Shown: in pieces, positions 9,484 to 19,163 of the stretch
Layout: each line of letters starts with the position of its first letter
How positions within the stretch are numbered: the first letter of the stretch is position 1
DNA from: Comamonas koreensis
GTDB taxonomy: Bacteria; Pseudomonadota; Gammaproteobacteria; Burkholderiales; Burkholderiaceae_C
Length of the DNA stretch: 64,000 nucleotides
Reading direction: 5' to 3'
Assembly (NCBI RefSeq): GCF_014076495.1
Contig: NZ_CP043575.1
Location: 4,955,001 to 5,019,000, forward strand
Made by a program: the position numbers and the translations under genes
Notes under the pieces: model-generated
Told to the model about the DNA's origin: nothing
Databases searched by the model: none
What the model saw: the letters and a program-made list of their open reading frames with translations, nothing else

Positions 9484-10335
9484 TCAGCGCGGCGGCACCG
9501 TCCACGCCAGCTGGTGGATCTCCTGCAGCAGCAAGGCCAGTTGCTGGGCCGCTGCCTCGACCACCGCCCGGCCTTTGTCTGCCGTGGCGCCCGCGGCATT
9601 GCCAACGGCGCCGCAGGGGTTGTAGTCTTCCATCGCCCAGCCCATCTTGGCGCTCTTGCCATTGCCCACAATCGCAAAGCGCCGCGCCCGGTCCTGCGAC
9701 GTGGAATGGAAGCAACCCGCCTGCGCCATGTCCACCTGCGCGGGTGCAAGGTGCAGCATCATCGAGGTTTCCACCTCGCCGCCATGGATGCCAAAGCGGT
9801 GCTCCTCAGCGCTGAACAGGCCTGTCACTTCAGCGGGCAACGGCAGGCCGCCCCAGCTGCTGCTGTAGACCAGCATGCCATGGGCGATGCGCAGCTCGCG
9901 CGCGACGATATCCATCACCGCCACCTGCCCGCCATGGGTGTTGAACATCAGCAGCTTGCGGATACCCGCACGCGCCACCGCCTGGCCCAGCGCCGTCCAC
10001 AGGTCGATGATGAGCTTGGGCGGCAGGCTCAAGGTGCCGGGAAAGTTCAGGTGCTCGGTGCTCAGGCCAATGTTCTGCGCCGGCAGCACCAGCACGGGCA
10101 CATCGGGTGGCAGCAGCGGCATGGCCGCCGCCACAATGCCTTGCAGCAAGGTGGCATCGACAGAGACTGGCAAATGCGGGCCATGCTGCTCCACTGCGCC
10201 GACGGGCAGCACCGCCACCGTGCTGGCCGCCAGGCCGCTGGTCTGCGCCTGGGCAAATTCGCGCGTGCTGATATCGGCCCACCAGCGCGAAGACCAGGTG
10301 GCGACAGCAGGGTTTTCAGAGGCGGGCATGGGCAT
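9484..10335 (-). CDS. Creatininase family amidohydrolase
   Basis: A protein of about 283 residues with the creatininase metal-site segments: VGAVEQHGPHLPVSVDAT (the Glu-x-His-Gly-x-His-Leu region), FNTHGGQVAVMD and GIHGGEVETSMML. The family hydrolyses cyclic amides (creatinine) or related substrates using two metal ions. It converges with the dehydratase gene, with 17 bp between stops. Three in-frame ATGs lie at 10359, 10335 and 10329; a GGA six bases before 10329 mildly favours the last, so the first residues are uncertain. Substrate is unknown. Confidence 0.88.
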   Translation of the reverse strand: MPMPASENPAVATWSSRWWADISTREFAQAQTSGLAASTVAVLPVGAVEQHGPHLPVSVDATLLQGIVAAAMPLLPPDVPVLVLPAQNIGLSTEHLNFPGTLSLPPKLIIDLWTALGQAVARAGIRKLLMFNTHGGQVAVMDIVARELRIAHGMLVYSSSWGGLPLPAEVTGLFSAEEHRFGIHGGEVETSMMLHLAPAQVDMAQAGCFHSTSQDRARRFAIVGNGKSAKMGWAMEDYNPCGAVGNAAGATADKGRAVVEAAAQQLALLLQEIHQLAWTVPPR

Positions 10336-10398
10336 TCCAACAAACAGGCGGCACACCATGTGCCGGCGCAGCAGCTATCTTAGGCCATGCAGCTAAGC

Positions 10399-12387
10399 CT
10401 AAGCCGTCTTGAGCCGGCGGTACAGGGTCTGCCGGCTGATGCCCAGCAGCTTGGCCGCCTGTGATACATTGCCCCGGCACTGCTGCAGCATCTGCGCAAT
10501 GGCGGTGTGCGAGAGGGTTTTCAGATCGGTGGCCGGCAGGCTGGGTGGCTGCGCTTGCGCGGCCAAAGCGGCTACCGCCATCGGCGCGCCCTCGCGGTAG
10601 CGCAGCAGCTCCTGCGCCAGATCGTCGGAGAGCTGCGACCAGCCAATCGTGTCCTCGCCGGGCAGCAACAGCGCCGATGCGGTCTGCAGCGCGTTGGCGT
10701 ACTCGCGCAGATTGCCGGGCCAGGGGTAGTGCGCCATTGCAAAGGCCAGATCAGGATGCAGCCGTACCGGCTGGCTGGGGTTGAACTGGTCCAGCAAGCG
10801 GCGGGTGATGGCCTCGCGGTCGCTGCGCTCGCGCAGCGCGGGCAGCTGCAAGGCCAGGCCGTTGATACGGTAGAACAGATCGGCCCGAAAGCGCCCCTGC
10901 GCCACCGCCTCGCGCAGCTGGTGGTGGGTGGCACAGACCAGCGCAAAATCGAGCTGCTGGGCCTTGCCGCCGCCCAACGGCGTGATGCTGCGCTCCTGCA
11001 GCACACGCAGCAAACGGGTTTGCAGCGCCAGCGGCATATCGCCAATTTCATCGAGGAAAAGCGTGCCGCCCTGGGCCTCGCGCAAGCGGCCCAGTTGGCC
11101 ATCGCGCCGGGCGCCGGTGAAAGCCCCGGACTCGTAGCCAAACAGCTCGGCCTCGATCAAATGCTCCGGAATCGCCGCGCAATTGATGGCCACAAAAGGC
11201 GCGGCATGGCGTGCGCTGCTGTCGTGCAGCGCGCGCGCAAACAGCTCCTTGCCTACGCCCGATTCGCCCTGCACCAGCAAGGCAATGCCCTTGCCCCAGG
11301 TGCGCCGCCCGCGCTCGGCCGCAGCGCGCCAGCCCGGGTCACCGGTGTCCAGCCGGGCCAGCGCATCGGGCGCCGCTGGCTGGGGCACGGCCACGAGCGG
11401 CGCCCGGCCCGCGCGATCGCCTGGCAGCGCGGGCGGTGCAGCGCCCACCGGCGTGGCGTGTGATGCCTGAGGCAGCACCAGGCGCGCAAACACGCTGCGG
11501 CCGGTGTGCAGGGCCGCCAGATGCAGGCGCTCGGTCTGGGTATGGCCCCGGGCCAGCCAGTCGCGCAGCGGCATCGCGCTGATGTCGTCCCAGTGCAGAT
11601 GGCCCCAGTCGGCCGCGGCAATCTTGAGGCTTTGCATGGCGGTGCGGTTGCCGCCCAGCAGCAAACCATCGGGCGTCAGCGCCAGAATGCCTTCGGCGGC
11701 GGTACCCACCCCTTCGGCCTGGGTGTGGAAATGCATGCGCCAGTCGCGCTGGTGGCGTGCCAGCAGCCAGCGGTTTTCGATCATGCGGGCAGCGGTGGTG
11801 GCCAGCCCCAAGGTATGGGCCTGGGCCAGGCGCTGGTCGCCAGAGATATCGAGCACGCCCAGCAGCTGGCCCTGGGCGCTGAAGATGGGCGAGGCTGCGC
11901 AGTTCAAAAAACTGTTGGCCTCCAGAAAGTGCTCCGCGCCTTCGACGCGCAGCGGCGTGGCTTCCACCAGCGCCGTGCCAATCGCATTCGTGCCGCGCGC
12001 CTCTTCGGTCCAGATCGCGCCACTGCGCAACGCCACGCGCTCGGCCTTGTTCAGAAAAGGGGCGTCACCCAAGGTGTGCAGCAGGGTGCTTTGGGCGTTG
12101 GCCAGGATGACCATGCTGTGGCTGTCCTGGATCTGCTCGAACACATAGTCCATCACCGGCCGGGCAATGGCCAGCAGGTCTTCGCTGCGCGTGAGCACCT
12201 GGCGCATTTCGGAGCCGGTGAGCGGATCGCCGCAAGACACCCGGCCGACTGGCTGTACCCCTGCGCGCAGGCTGCGTTGCCAGGAGCTGGCAATGCGCGC
12301 CTGCACCGCCCCGGGCGGGCATTCACCATGTGCCAACAAATGCACCCGTGCCTGGCGCAGCACCTGGGAGGTGATCTGGGGATCCAT
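10399..12387 (-). CDS. AcoR-type sigma-54-dependent transcriptional activator
   Basis: A 662-residue enhancer-binding protein: N-terminal GAF-like sensory region (about 60-230), a PAS-like stretch (about 230-310), a AAA+ domain with Walker A GESGVGKE, GAFTGA and LFLDEIGDM, and a C-terminal Fis-type helix-turn-helix (NVSQAAKLLGISRQTLYRRL). GAFTGA is the loop that contacts sigma-54. AcoR-type proteins activate acetoin, ethanol or aldehyde catabolism genes. A longer open frame exists upstream, but the ATG at 12387 has a GGAGAC ribosome site and starts at the family's N-terminus. It is divergent from the aldehyde dehydrogenase gene, its probable target. Confidence 0.92.
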   Translation of the reverse strand: MDPQITSQVLRQARVHLLAHGECPPGAVQARIASSWQRSLRAGVQPVGRVSCGDPLTGSEMRQVLTRSEDLLAIARPVMDYVFEQIQDSHSMVILANAQSTLLHTLGDAPFLNKAERVALRSGAIWTEEARGTNAIGTALVEATPLRVEGAEHFLEANSFLNCAASPIFSAQGQLLGVLDISGDQRLAQAHTLGLATTAARMIENRWLLARHQRDWRMHFHTQAEGVGTAAEGILALTPDGLLLGGNRTAMQSLKIAAADWGHLHWDDISAMPLRDWLARGHTQTERLHLAALHTGRSVFARLVLPQASHATPVGAAPPALPGDRAGRAPLVAVPQPAAPDALARLDTGDPGWRAAAERGRRTWGKGIALLVQGESGVGKELFARALHDSSARHAAPFVAINCAAIPEHLIEAELFGYESGAFTGARRDGQLGRLREAQGGTLFLDEIGDMPLALQTRLLRVLQERSITPLGGGKAQQLDFALVCATHHQLREAVAQGRFRADLFYRINGLALQLPALRERSDREAITRRLLDQFNPSQPVRLHPDLAFAMAHYPWPGNLREYANALQTASALLLPGEDTIGWSQLSDDLAQELLRYREGAPMAVAALAAQAQPPSLPATDLKTLSHTAIAQMLQQCRGNVSQAAKLLGISRQTLYRRLKTA

Positions 12388-12483
12388 GTTGTCTCCTTGC
12401 AAGCCTGTCTGCGCAGGCCCATGGGGACAGTATAGGAAAGCGGCCGCACGGAGTCGCCGTGAATAGCCATGCCGCTGTCCGAC

Positions 12484-12525
12484 TGTTCCAGATTGGAACA
12501 CCTGCATTGTCCGGCGCTGTTCCAA
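12484..12525. promoter_or_regulatory. Candidate activator site (TGTTCCA palindrome plus half-site)
   Basis: TGTTCCA (12484-12490), a GAT spacer and TGGAACA (12494-12500) form a perfect palindrome, and a further TGTTCCA half-site lies at 12519-12525. They sit about 160-200 bp upstream of the aldehyde dehydrogenase start, the usual place for sigma-54 enhancer sites, and next to the AcoR-type gene. Binding is inferred. Confidence 0.65.
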
Positions 12526-12585
12526 CGCCAGCCATCGCGGCCAGCGGGACTGATACAAATCAAGCACTTGGCACGCAATCGGGCC

Positions 12586-12601
12586 TGGCATGCATCTTGA
12601 T
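12586..12601 (+). promoter_or_regulatory. Weak sigma-54-like -24/-12 element
   Basis: TGGCATGCATCTTGAT has the GG and TTG of the sigma-54 consensus at the correct spacing, but GA replaces the normally required GC at -12. It lies 82 bp before the aldehyde dehydrogenase start and downstream of the palindromic activator site. The position fits, the match is imperfect. Confidence 0.3.
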
Positions 12602-12682
12602 ATCTCAGGTGTGACTCGTGCCTTTTCCTGCTGGCATCCGGCACGAATCAGCTTGCGATATCCATTTCCAAGGAGACACACC

Positions 12683-14203
12683 ATGCAATACGTATTTCCC
12701 GGCCAATCGGGCGCCAAGATCAGCTACAAAAAGCAGTACAACAACTTCATTGGCGGCCAGTGGAAGGCGCCGGTCAAGGGCCAGTACTTTGATGTGATCT
12801 CGCCGATCAACGGCCAGGTCTACACACAGGCCGCACGCTCGACCGCCGAAGATGTGGAGCTGGCACTGGATGCCGCCCATGCCGCGGCCGATGCCTGGGG
12901 CAAGAAATCAGCCACCGAGCGCTCCAATGTGCTGCTGCAGATTGCCGAGCGCATCGACGCCAATACCGAACTGCTGGCCTACGCCGAAACGGTGGACAAC
13001 GGCAAGGCGATCCGCGAGACGCTCAATGCCGACATTCCGCTGTCGGCCGACCACTTCCGCTACTTTGCCGGCGCGCTGCGGGCGCAGGAAGGCGGCATCA
13101 GCGAGATTGACAACACGACGGTGGCCTACCATTACCACGAGCCGCTGGGCGTTGTGGGCCAGATCATTCCCTGGAACTTCCCCATCCTGATGGCTGCCTG
13201 GAAACTGGCCCCCGCCATTGCTGCGGGCAACTGCGTGGTGCTCAAGCCCGCAGAATCCACCCCCATCAGCCTGCTGATCCTCATCGAGTTGATCGAAGAC
13301 CTGCTGCCCGCCGGCGTGCTTAACGTGGTCAACGGCTATGGCCGTGAGGCCGGCATGCCGCTGGCCAACAGCAAGCGCATCGCCAAGATTGCCTTTACCG
13401 GCTCGACCAGCACCGGCCGCGTCATCGCCCAGGCCGCTGCCAACAACCTGATTCCAGCCACCTTGGAGCTGGGCGGCAAGTCGCCCAATGTGTTCTTTGC
13501 CGATGTGATGGACCAGGACGATGCCTTCCTCGACAAGGCGATCGAAGGCCTGGTGCTGTTTGCCTTCAACCAGGGCGAGGTCTGCACCTGCCCCAGCCGC
13601 GCGCTGATCCATGAGTCCATCTATGACCGCTTCATGGAAAAAGTGCTCAAGCGCATTGCCGCCATCAAGCATGGCAACCCGCTGGACACCGACAGCATGA
13701 TGGGCGCGCAGGCCAGCAAGGAGCAGCTGATCAAGATCAGCAGCTACCTGGACCTGGGCCGCCAGGAAGGCGCTGAAGTGCTGATCGGTGGCGCCGAAGC
13801 CAAGCTAGGAGGTGACCTGGACGGCGGCTACTATGTGCAGCCCACGGTGTTCAAGGGCCACAACAAGATGCGCATCTTCCAGGAAGAAATCTTTGGCCCG
13901 GTGTTGGCCGTCACCACCTTCAAGACCGAAGAAGAAGCGCTGGAGCTGGCCAACGATACGCTGTACGGCCTGGGCGCAGGTGTGTGGACGCGCAATGGCA
14001 ACCTGGCCTACCGCATGGGCCGCGCGATCAAGGCCGGCCGCGTCTGGACCAACTGCTACCACCACTACCCCGCGCATGCCGCCTTTGGCGGTTACAAAGA
14101 GTCCGGCATCGGCCGTGAGAACCACAAGATGATGCTCAACCACTACCAGCAGACCAAGAATCTGTTGGTGTCCTACTCCGAAAACAAGCTGGGCTTCTTC
14201 TAA
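12683..14203 (+). CDS. NAD-dependent aldehyde dehydrogenase (AcoD/ExaC type)
   Basis: A 506-residue cytosolic aldehyde dehydrogenase. Seen are the NAD-binding [16 protein letters not shown] segment, FTGSTSTGR, the general-base glutamate in [12 protein letters not shown], and the nucleophile Cys301 in [11 protein letters not shown]. Members oxidise acetaldehyde to acetate in ethanol and acetoin metabolism. The start at 12683 has an AGGAGA ribosome site. The divergent AcoR-type activator and the downstream DUF779 gene match the usual context of acetaldehyde dehydrogenases. Confidence 0.93.
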   Translation: MQYVFPGQSGAKISYKKQYNNFIGGQWKAPVKGQYFDVISPINGQVYTQAARSTAEDVELALDAAHAAADAWGKKSATERSNVLLQIAERIDANTELLAYAETVDNGKAIRETLNADIPLSADHFRYFAGALRAQEGGISEIDNTTVAYHYHEPLGVVGQIIPWNFPILMAAWKLAPAIAAGNCVVLKPAESTPISLLILIELIEDLLPAGVLNVVNGYGREAGMPLANSKRIAKIAFTGSTSTGRVIAQAAANNLIPATLELGGKSPNVFFADVMDQDDAFLDKAIEGLVLFAFNQGEVCTCPSRALIHESIYDRFMEKVLKRIAAIKHGNPLDTDSMMGAQASKEQLIKISSYLDLGRQEGAEVLIGGAEAKLGGDLDGGYYVQPTVFKGHNKMRIFQEEIFGPVLAVTTFKTEEEALELANDTLYGLGAGVWTRNGNLAYRMGRAIKAGRVWTNCYHHYPAHAAFGGYKESGIGRENHKMMLNHYQQTKNLLVSYSENKLGFF

Positions 14204-14342
14204 TAGACAGGGTATGCAGGGCGGTGTGCCCGACCCAGGCTGCCTCAGCAGTCAGGGCTGGGGCCACGCACACCGCCTGTGCAACACCACCCATTCTGGC
14301 CGGCATGGCACCTGCCTTGCCCACCTCACAGGAGACAGCAAC

Positions 14343-14744
14343 ATGGTTGTGGAAAAGGTAGTGGCCACCCCGGCCGCGCAAGCGCTGATTGCCTTGCTCA
14401 AAGACAAGCATGGCCCTGGCCTGATGTTTCACCAATCGGGCGGCTGCTGCGACAACAGCGCGGCCAACTGCTACCTGCTGGGCGAGCTGACGATTGGCCA
14501 GGGCGATGTCTACCTGGGCGATATAGGGGGCTGCCCGTTTTACATGAGCACCTCCCAGTACACGTACTGGAAGCACACCCAGCTGATCATCGATGTGATC
14601 GACACGCACGGCGGCGGCACCTTCTCACTCGAAGGCCCCGAGGGCAAGGCCTTTCACACGCGCTCGCGCGTCTTCAGCAGCGACGAGCTGGAGGCGCTGC
14701 AGCAACAGGACGCGCCAGCCATTGCAAACAATGCGCAGTCCTAG
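14343..14744 (+). CDS. DUF779 protein associated with aldehyde dehydrogenase
   Basis: A 133-residue small protein with the DUF779 marks: GLMFHQSGGCCDNSAANC and GDIGGCPFYMS, containing a Cys-Cys pair and two further cysteines that could bind a metal or form disulfides. The family is regularly encoded next to aldehyde dehydrogenases but has no established activity. AGGAGA precedes the ATG. It is 139 bp downstream of the dehydrogenase, probably on the same transcript. Confidence 0.9.
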   Translation: MVVEKVVATPAAQALIALLKDKHGPGLMFHQSGGCCDNSAANCYLLGELTIGQGDVYLGDIGGCPFYMSTSQYTYWKHTQLIIDVIDTHGGGTFSLEGPEGKAFHTRSRVFSSDELEALQQQDAPAIANNAQS

Positions 14745-14850
14745 GCCAGGTCAAGCGCTGTACCTACCCCACAAGAATGGTGCAAGAAATACAGGTATTC
14801 TTTTCATATCAATGGCTTAAGCAATAACCATGGGTGCAGGCAGGTGAAGT

Positions 14851-14865
14851 TGCTGCAATGCAGCA
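14851..14865. promoter_or_regulatory. Candidate PhaR operator
   Basis: TGCTGC-AAT-GCAGCA is a perfect palindrome matching the CTGC-N3-GCAG site described for the polyhydroxyalkanoate regulator PhaR. It lies 46 bp before the phasin ATG, where PhaR would block the promoter until granules titrate it away. The regulator gene is not in this window. Confidence 0.6.
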
Positions 14866-14910
14866 TTCTTCAAAGCTTTCTACAATTTCCCTAGTTTTAA
14901 CCCACTGGGA

Positions 14911-15357
14911 ATGCCCATGACTGCAAGACACACTACCCAAGCCAAGGTCCAGAATCTGGCCACCAAAAGCCTGGAGCTCAGCTTGGCTGCTCCCCAGGTG
15001 GTCGCACAACGCGTGGGCCGCATGATGCTCGCTGGCACCCAGCCTTCGGCGCGCGACCAGCAAGAGTTCTACCGCATGGGCAACGAAAAGGTCACCGCCT
15101 TTTACGAATCCTGGATCGGGATGTGGACCCAGGCCTGTACAGCCTACTGGCAGGCCGCCGCCAGCCTGTATACCGTCCCAGGGCCGTTCACCCCCGGCAG
15201 CAGCAACCCGCTGGCCGCCTTTGGCGTGGGCAAGGCTACCTCGCGTATGGTCACGCAGCAGGTACGGGCCGTCACCGACGTGCTCAACGCCGGCATCACA
15301 CCCGTCCATGCCAAGGCCGTAAGCAACGCCAAGCGGCTCTCGCGCAGCAAGCGCTAA
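14911..15357 (+). CDS. Phasin family granule-associated protein
   Basis: A 148-residue helical protein without signal peptide, with the Phasin_2-like arrangement KSLELSLAAPQVVAQRVGRM and a central tryptophan-containing amphipathic helix (FYESWIGMWTQACTAYW), ending in a basic tail. Phasins coat polyhydroxyalkanoate granules and control their number and size. Two in-frame ATGs lie at 14911 and 14917. The PhaR-type operator just upstream supports the call. No other pha genes are nearby. Confidence 0.75.
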   Translation: MPMTARHTTQAKVQNLATKSLELSLAAPQVVAQRVGRMMLAGTQPSARDQQEFYRMGNEKVTAFYESWIGMWTQACTAYWQAAASLYTVPGPFTPGSSNPLAAFGVGKATSRMVTQQVRAVTDVLNAGITPVHAKAVSNAKRLSRSKR

Positions 15358-15369
15358 GCAAATTTCAAT

Positions 15370-17196
15370 CTACTGCTGCACCTGGTTGCGCTGCAAGGCC
15401 CACATGCTGGCATAGCGCGCACCCTGCGCCAGCAGCTGCGCATGGGTGCCGCGCTCCACAATGCGGCCGGCGTCCATCACCAGGATTTCATGCGCATCCA
15501 CCACGGTGGACAGGCGGTGGGCAATCACCAAGGTGGTCTTGCCCTGCGCGGCCTTTTGCAGCTCCTGCTGGATGGCGCGCTCGTTGGCCGAGTCCAGCGC
15601 CGAGGTGGCCTCGTCAAAGATGAGGATCGGCGGGTTCTTGAGCAAGGTGCGGGCAATGGCCACGCGCTGCTTTTCGCCGCCCGAGAGCTTGAGCCCGCGC
15701 TCACCCACACGGGTGGCATAGCCTTCGGGTGAGGCCGCGATCATCGTGTGGATGCGCGCGGCCTGCGCAGCCTGCACGATCTCCTGTTGCGATGCGCCGG
15801 GTCGGCCATAGGCGATGTTGTAGGCGACGGTGTCATTGAACAGCACTGTGTCCTGCGGCACGATGCCGATCGCTCGGCGCAGGCTGTCCTGCGTCAGATC
15901 GCGGATGTCCTGGCCCGCAATGCGGATGGCGCCCGCCTGCACATCGTAAAAACGAAAGATCAACCGCGCGAGCGTGGATTTGCCGGCGCCCGAAGGGCCC
16001 ACCACCGCGACGGTCTTGCCCGCAGGCACGACAAAGCTCAGGCCCTGCAAAATGGGGCGATCCGGGTGGTAGGCAAAATGCACGTCGTCAAAACGCAGCT
16101 CAGGCTCGGCCTGCAGCGCCAGCGGCTGGGCCGTCGGCGCATCAGCCACCTCGCGCTGCTGGTCCATCAGCACAAACATGCGGTCCAGGTCGGTCAGGCT
16201 TTGCTTGATCTCGCGGTACAAGGTGCCCAGGAAATTGAGCGGAATGTACAGCTGGATCATGAAGGCATTGATCATCACCAGATCGCCCAGGCTGAGCCGG
16301 CCGTCGACCACGCCCTGGGTGGCACGCCACAGCATTGCGACCAGCGCGACTGCAATGATCAGCTGCTGGCCACTGTTGAGCAGGCTCAGGCTGCTTTGGC
16401 TCTTGAGGCGCGAGCGGCGCAGTTTTTCCAGATCCCCGTCATAGCGCTGGGCTTCAAAGGCCTCGTTGTTGAAGTATTTCACCGTCTCGTAGTTCAGCAG
16501 CGAGTCAATCGCCTTGCTGTGCGCCGAGGAGTCGATCAGGTTCGCCTCGCGCCGAAAATGCGTGCGCCACTGGGTGACCACCACGGTGAACGTGATGTAG
16601 ACCGTGAGCGCAACGATGGTGATGATGGCAAACCAGATATCGAACTGCACGGCCAGAATGCCCAGCACCAGCGCCAGCTCGATCAAGGTGGGCACGATGC
16701 TGTAGAGCGAGTAGGAGATGAGGGATTCCACCCCTTTGACGCCGCGCTCGATATCGCGCGTCATGCCGCCGGTCTGGCGCTCGAGGTGAAAGCGCAGGCT
16801 CATCGCATGCAGATGCTCAAAGGTCTGCAGCGCAATTGCGCGCGCGGCGCCCTGCGTGGCTTTGGAGAACACCAGCTCGCGCAGCTCGCCAAACACCGAG
16901 GTCAAAAGCCGCAGGCCCCCGTAGGCCAGCAGCAGTCCCACCGGCACCACCAGCAAGGCCTGGGGTTGGCCGGGCCGGATATCGAGCGCATCGACCACAT
17001 GCTTGAGCAGTACCGGCACGCCGACATTGGCCACCTTGGCCCCCACCATCAGCACCAGGGCGGCGAGCACCCGCCACTTGTAGGTCCACAAATACGGCAG
17101 CAGTCGCTTCAAGGTACGGCCGTCGCCAGCGGTCAGATTTTTTCCATCACTAGGGGTAGGGCTTGTGGCGGCGGGCGCCTCGGCATAACGTCGCAT
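15370..17196 (-). CDS. ABC exporter half-transporter, ATM1/HMT1-like
   Basis: A 608-residue fusion of a six-helix membrane domain (about 30-330) with a C-terminal ATPase: Walker [14 protein letters not shown], signature [14 protein letters not shown] and Walker [13 protein letters not shown]. The membrane domain resembles the ATM1/ABCB7/HMT1 group, which exports glutathione-linked or heavy-metal compounds as a homodimer. I used the ATG at 17196; upstream in-frame codons would run into the divergent thioesterase promoter. It converges with the phasin gene. Confidence 0.88.
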   Translation of the reverse strand: MRRYAEAPAATSPTPSDGKNLTAGDGRTLKRLLPYLWTYKWRVLAALVLMVGAKVANVGVPVLLKHVVDALDIRPGQPQALLVVPVGLLLAYGGLRLLTSVFGELRELVFSKATQGAARAIALQTFEHLHAMSLRFHLERQTGGMTRDIERGVKGVESLISYSLYSIVPTLIELALVLGILAVQFDIWFAIITIVALTVYITFTVVVTQWRTHFRREANLIDSSAHSKAIDSLLNYETVKYFNNEAFEAQRYDGDLEKLRRSRLKSQSSLSLLNSGQQLIIAVALVAMLWRATQGVVDGRLSLGDLVMINAFMIQLYIPLNFLGTLYREIKQSLTDLDRMFVLMDQQREVADAPTAQPLALQAEPELRFDDVHFAYHPDRPILQGLSFVVPAGKTVAVVGPSGAGKSTLARLIFRFYDVQAGAIRIAGQDIRDLTQDSLRRAIGIVPQDTVLFNDTVAYNIAYGRPGASQQEIVQAAQAARIHTMIAASPEGYATRVGERGLKLSGGEKQRVAIARTLLKNPPILIFDEATSALDSANERAIQQELQKAAQGKTTLVIAHRLSTVVDAHEILVMDAGRIVERGTHAQLLAQGARYASMWALQRNQVQQ

Positions 17197-17237
17197 CGGA
17201 GACAATGGTGGGTTTGTTATAGACCTCCATTGTGACC

Positions 17238-17651
17238 ATGAATACCCCACGCACCGCATCCAACGCGCTTCCCCAGGACAAAGAGCTGGTTTTGCGCGTG
17301 GTTCCCATGCCCGCCGACTGCAATGCCAACGGCGATATCTTTGGCGGCTGGGTCATGTCGCAGGTGGATCTGGGCGGCTCGGTACTGCCGCTGCGCCACT
17401 CGCGCGGCCGCACCGTCACCGTGGCGGTCAATGAATTCATCTTCAAGCAGCCCGTGCGCGTGGGCGACATCCTGTCGTTCTACGCCAAGCTGGTGCGTGT
17501 GGGCACGACCTCGATGACGGTTCAGGTCGAGGTGTTTGCCGAGCGCCTGTCCAAGCAAGGCCAGTTCTTCAAGGTGACCGAGGCGACCTTGACCTATGTC
17601 GCCATCGATGACGAAGGCCATCCCCGCACCGTGCCTCCGCTGCCGGTCTGA
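17238..17651 (+). CDS. YciA-type acyl-CoA thioesterase
   Basis: A 137-residue hotdog-fold protein (ATG 17238; a GTG two codons earlier is possible) with the YciA marks PADCNANGDIFGGWVMSQVD, including the catalytic-region Asn-x-x-Gly-Asp-Ile-Phe-Gly-Gly. It hydrolyses acyl-CoA to free acid and CoA and normally forms a hexamer. It is divergent from the ABC exporter and followed by a terminator. Confidence 0.9.
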   Translation: MNTPRTASNALPQDKELVLRVVPMPADCNANGDIFGGWVMSQVDLGGSVLPLRHSRGRTVTVAVNEFIFKQPVRVGDILSFYAKLVRVGTTSMTVQVEVFAERLSKQGQFFKVTEATLTYVAIDDEGHPRTVPPLPV

Positions 17652-17688
17652 CCGGCCATGGACCACCGGCGACCGGCCTAAAAACACC

Positions 17689-17728
17689 AAAGCCGCTGCA
17701 ACGCAAATCTGCGCTGCAGCGGCTTTTT
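17689..17728. terminator. Rho-independent terminator between convergent genes
   Basis: AAAGCCGCTGCA (17689-17700) and TGCAGCGGCTTT (17715-17726) form a strong stem, followed by TTTTT on the plus strand. It ends the thioesterase transcript; on the minus strand a weaker T-rich tail follows, so it may also serve the bactofilin gene. Confidence 0.85.
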
Positions 17729-17756
17729 CACAAGCGGGAGGCCGGGGCCTCAGCGA

Positions 17757-18377
17757 TCAAGCCAGGCTTTCGGCGGGCTTTTCCGTCTTGTTGGTCGTGG
17801 TGCTGGCGGCCACGGTTTTGCGCGTGCTGTTGGAGCACTCGATCTCGCCGGTCAGCTGACCACCTTCTTCGATGATGACCTTGCCGTAGCGGATCTTGCC
17901 GTGCACACGGCCGCTGCCAAAAATCACCAGCTTGTCGCGCACCGTCAGGTTGCCTTCGAATTCGCCATGGATTTCGGCGATATCGATCTCCGCCGAGCCA
18001 CGGAAGGCCCCTTCTGCGGCAATCTGGATCACGCGCGAATCCATCGTGGCCTCGACCGTGCCTTCCACCACCAAGGTGTCGCAATCGGTGATCTCAACGC
18101 CCTTGAGCTTGATATTGGGGCCAACAGTCAGTTTGCTGCCGGTGCCGGCGGTGGTGTCAGTGGTCACGGTGCTGGTGTAGGAAGAGGTAGGAGAGAGGTT
18201 GCTGGGCTCGTCGGCCTTGTGGCCGCTCAGGTTGCCGCCGAGCACGGAGCTGGCAGAGCCCGCTGCGGTGCTGGGCAAGGTGCTGCCCGAAGTACTCGAA
18301 GCATTGCCTCCCATGAATTTGGAGGCAGAAGAGTCATTGTCACGGCGTCCGCCGAAGAAAGGGTTTTGTACAGCCAT
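17757..18377 (-). CDS. Bactofilin (polymer-forming cytoskeletal protein)
   Basis: A 206-residue protein with a low-complexity Ser/Gly/Thr N-terminus (about 1-75), a central beta-helix region (about 80-180, with GPNIKLKGVEITDCDTLVVEG, DSRVIQIAAEG, AEIDIAEIHGEFEGNLTV and SGRVHGKIRYGKVII), and a short tail. Bactofilins polymerise without nucleotide and act in cell shape, stalk or polar structures. No peptidase partner (LmdC/M23 type) is adjacent. GGAGAA precedes the start. Confidence 0.92.
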   Translation of the reverse strand: MAVQNPFFGGRRDNDSSASKFMGGNASSTSGSTLPSTAAGSASSVLGGNLSGHKADEPSNLSPTSSYTSTVTTDTTAGTGSKLTVGPNIKLKGVEITDCDTLVVEGTVEATMDSRVIQIAAEGAFRGSAEIDIAEIHGEFEGNLTVRDKLVIFGSGRVHGKIRYGKVIIEEGGQLTGEIECSNSTRKTVAASTTTNKTEKPAESLA

Positions 18378-18549
18378 CGGTTCTCCTTGTGAAAAGCTTC
18401 AACATGCTATTCAATTTATAGCTAGGGTGTTCACAAAATTTGACACTAGTCGTAACAGGCGGCAACTATGGCGGCCTTTCCTATCAATACTTTCATAGGT
18501 CGGACAAATCTCACATTTCCCAACATCGCAATAGTACCGCCAGCCCGCA

Positions 18550-19065
18550 TCAGGACACGATATAGGCCGCCGTGGCCGTGGCCAGCACCTGGCCGCTGCT
18601 GTCGCAAAAATCCGAGCGCGTCGTCGCCACCCGCGAGCCCAAGCGCAGCACCCGGGCCTGCAGCCCAAAAGGGCCGTGGGTGCCCGGACGCAGGTAGTCG
18701 ACCCGCAAATCAATGGTGCCCAGCTTGGCAAAACGCATCAGGCGCTGCATCACCGGCTCACCCACATGTTTGGCGCCGGAGGCCGCCATCACCGCGATGC
18801 CGCCCAGCGCATCCAGGCTGGCACTGATGACGCCCCCGTGCACGCGCTGCAGGCCAAAATGGCCAATCAGCTCGGCGCGCATCTCCAGACTCGCCCAGAC
18901 CGCATCGTCCTGCACGGCCTGGAGCTTGAGCCCCAGCAGCTTGTTGAAAACGATGCGCTCTTCAAAAATGTCGCGCAGGCCTTCGACATAGGCGTTATCC
19001 AGGCCCTGCATGGAGACATAGGCTGGTGCTTTGGAATGCGGGGCAGGCAAGGTGGCGGTGCTCAT
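18550..19065 (-). CDS. PaaI-type hotdog thioesterase
   Basis: A 171-residue hotdog protein with LQRVHGGVISASLDALGGIAVMA, the PaaI-type histidine-glycine-glycine turn and central helix. It probably hydrolyses acyl-CoA or aryl-CoA esters. The ATG at 19065 (MSTATLPAPH) is chosen; the open frame extends further upstream but without family similarity. The 172 bp before the bactofilin start show nothing convincing beyond promoter-like AT-rich DNA. Confidence 0.82.
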   Translation of the reverse strand: MSTATLPAPHSKAPAYVSMQGLDNAYVEGLRDIFEERIVFNKLLGLKLQAVQDDAVWASLEMRAELIGHFGLQRVHGGVISASLDALGGIAVMAASGAKHVGEPVMQRLMRFAKLGTIDLRVDYLRPGTHGPFGLQARVLRLGSRVATTRSDFCDSSGQVLATATAAYIVS

Positions 19066-19163
19066 CCACCGCAGTATGCAGTCAAGCGCCCTGCACGGCA
19101 ATCGCAGATTCTGCTGGATGCCACCGCGCCATGCGCTAGACTGCGCGCAAATGCAGCCCATCT

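Noticed and set aside
12569..12584. TGGCACG as a second sigma-54 promoter
   Set aside because: The -24 half is perfect but there is no TTGC at -12 spacing.
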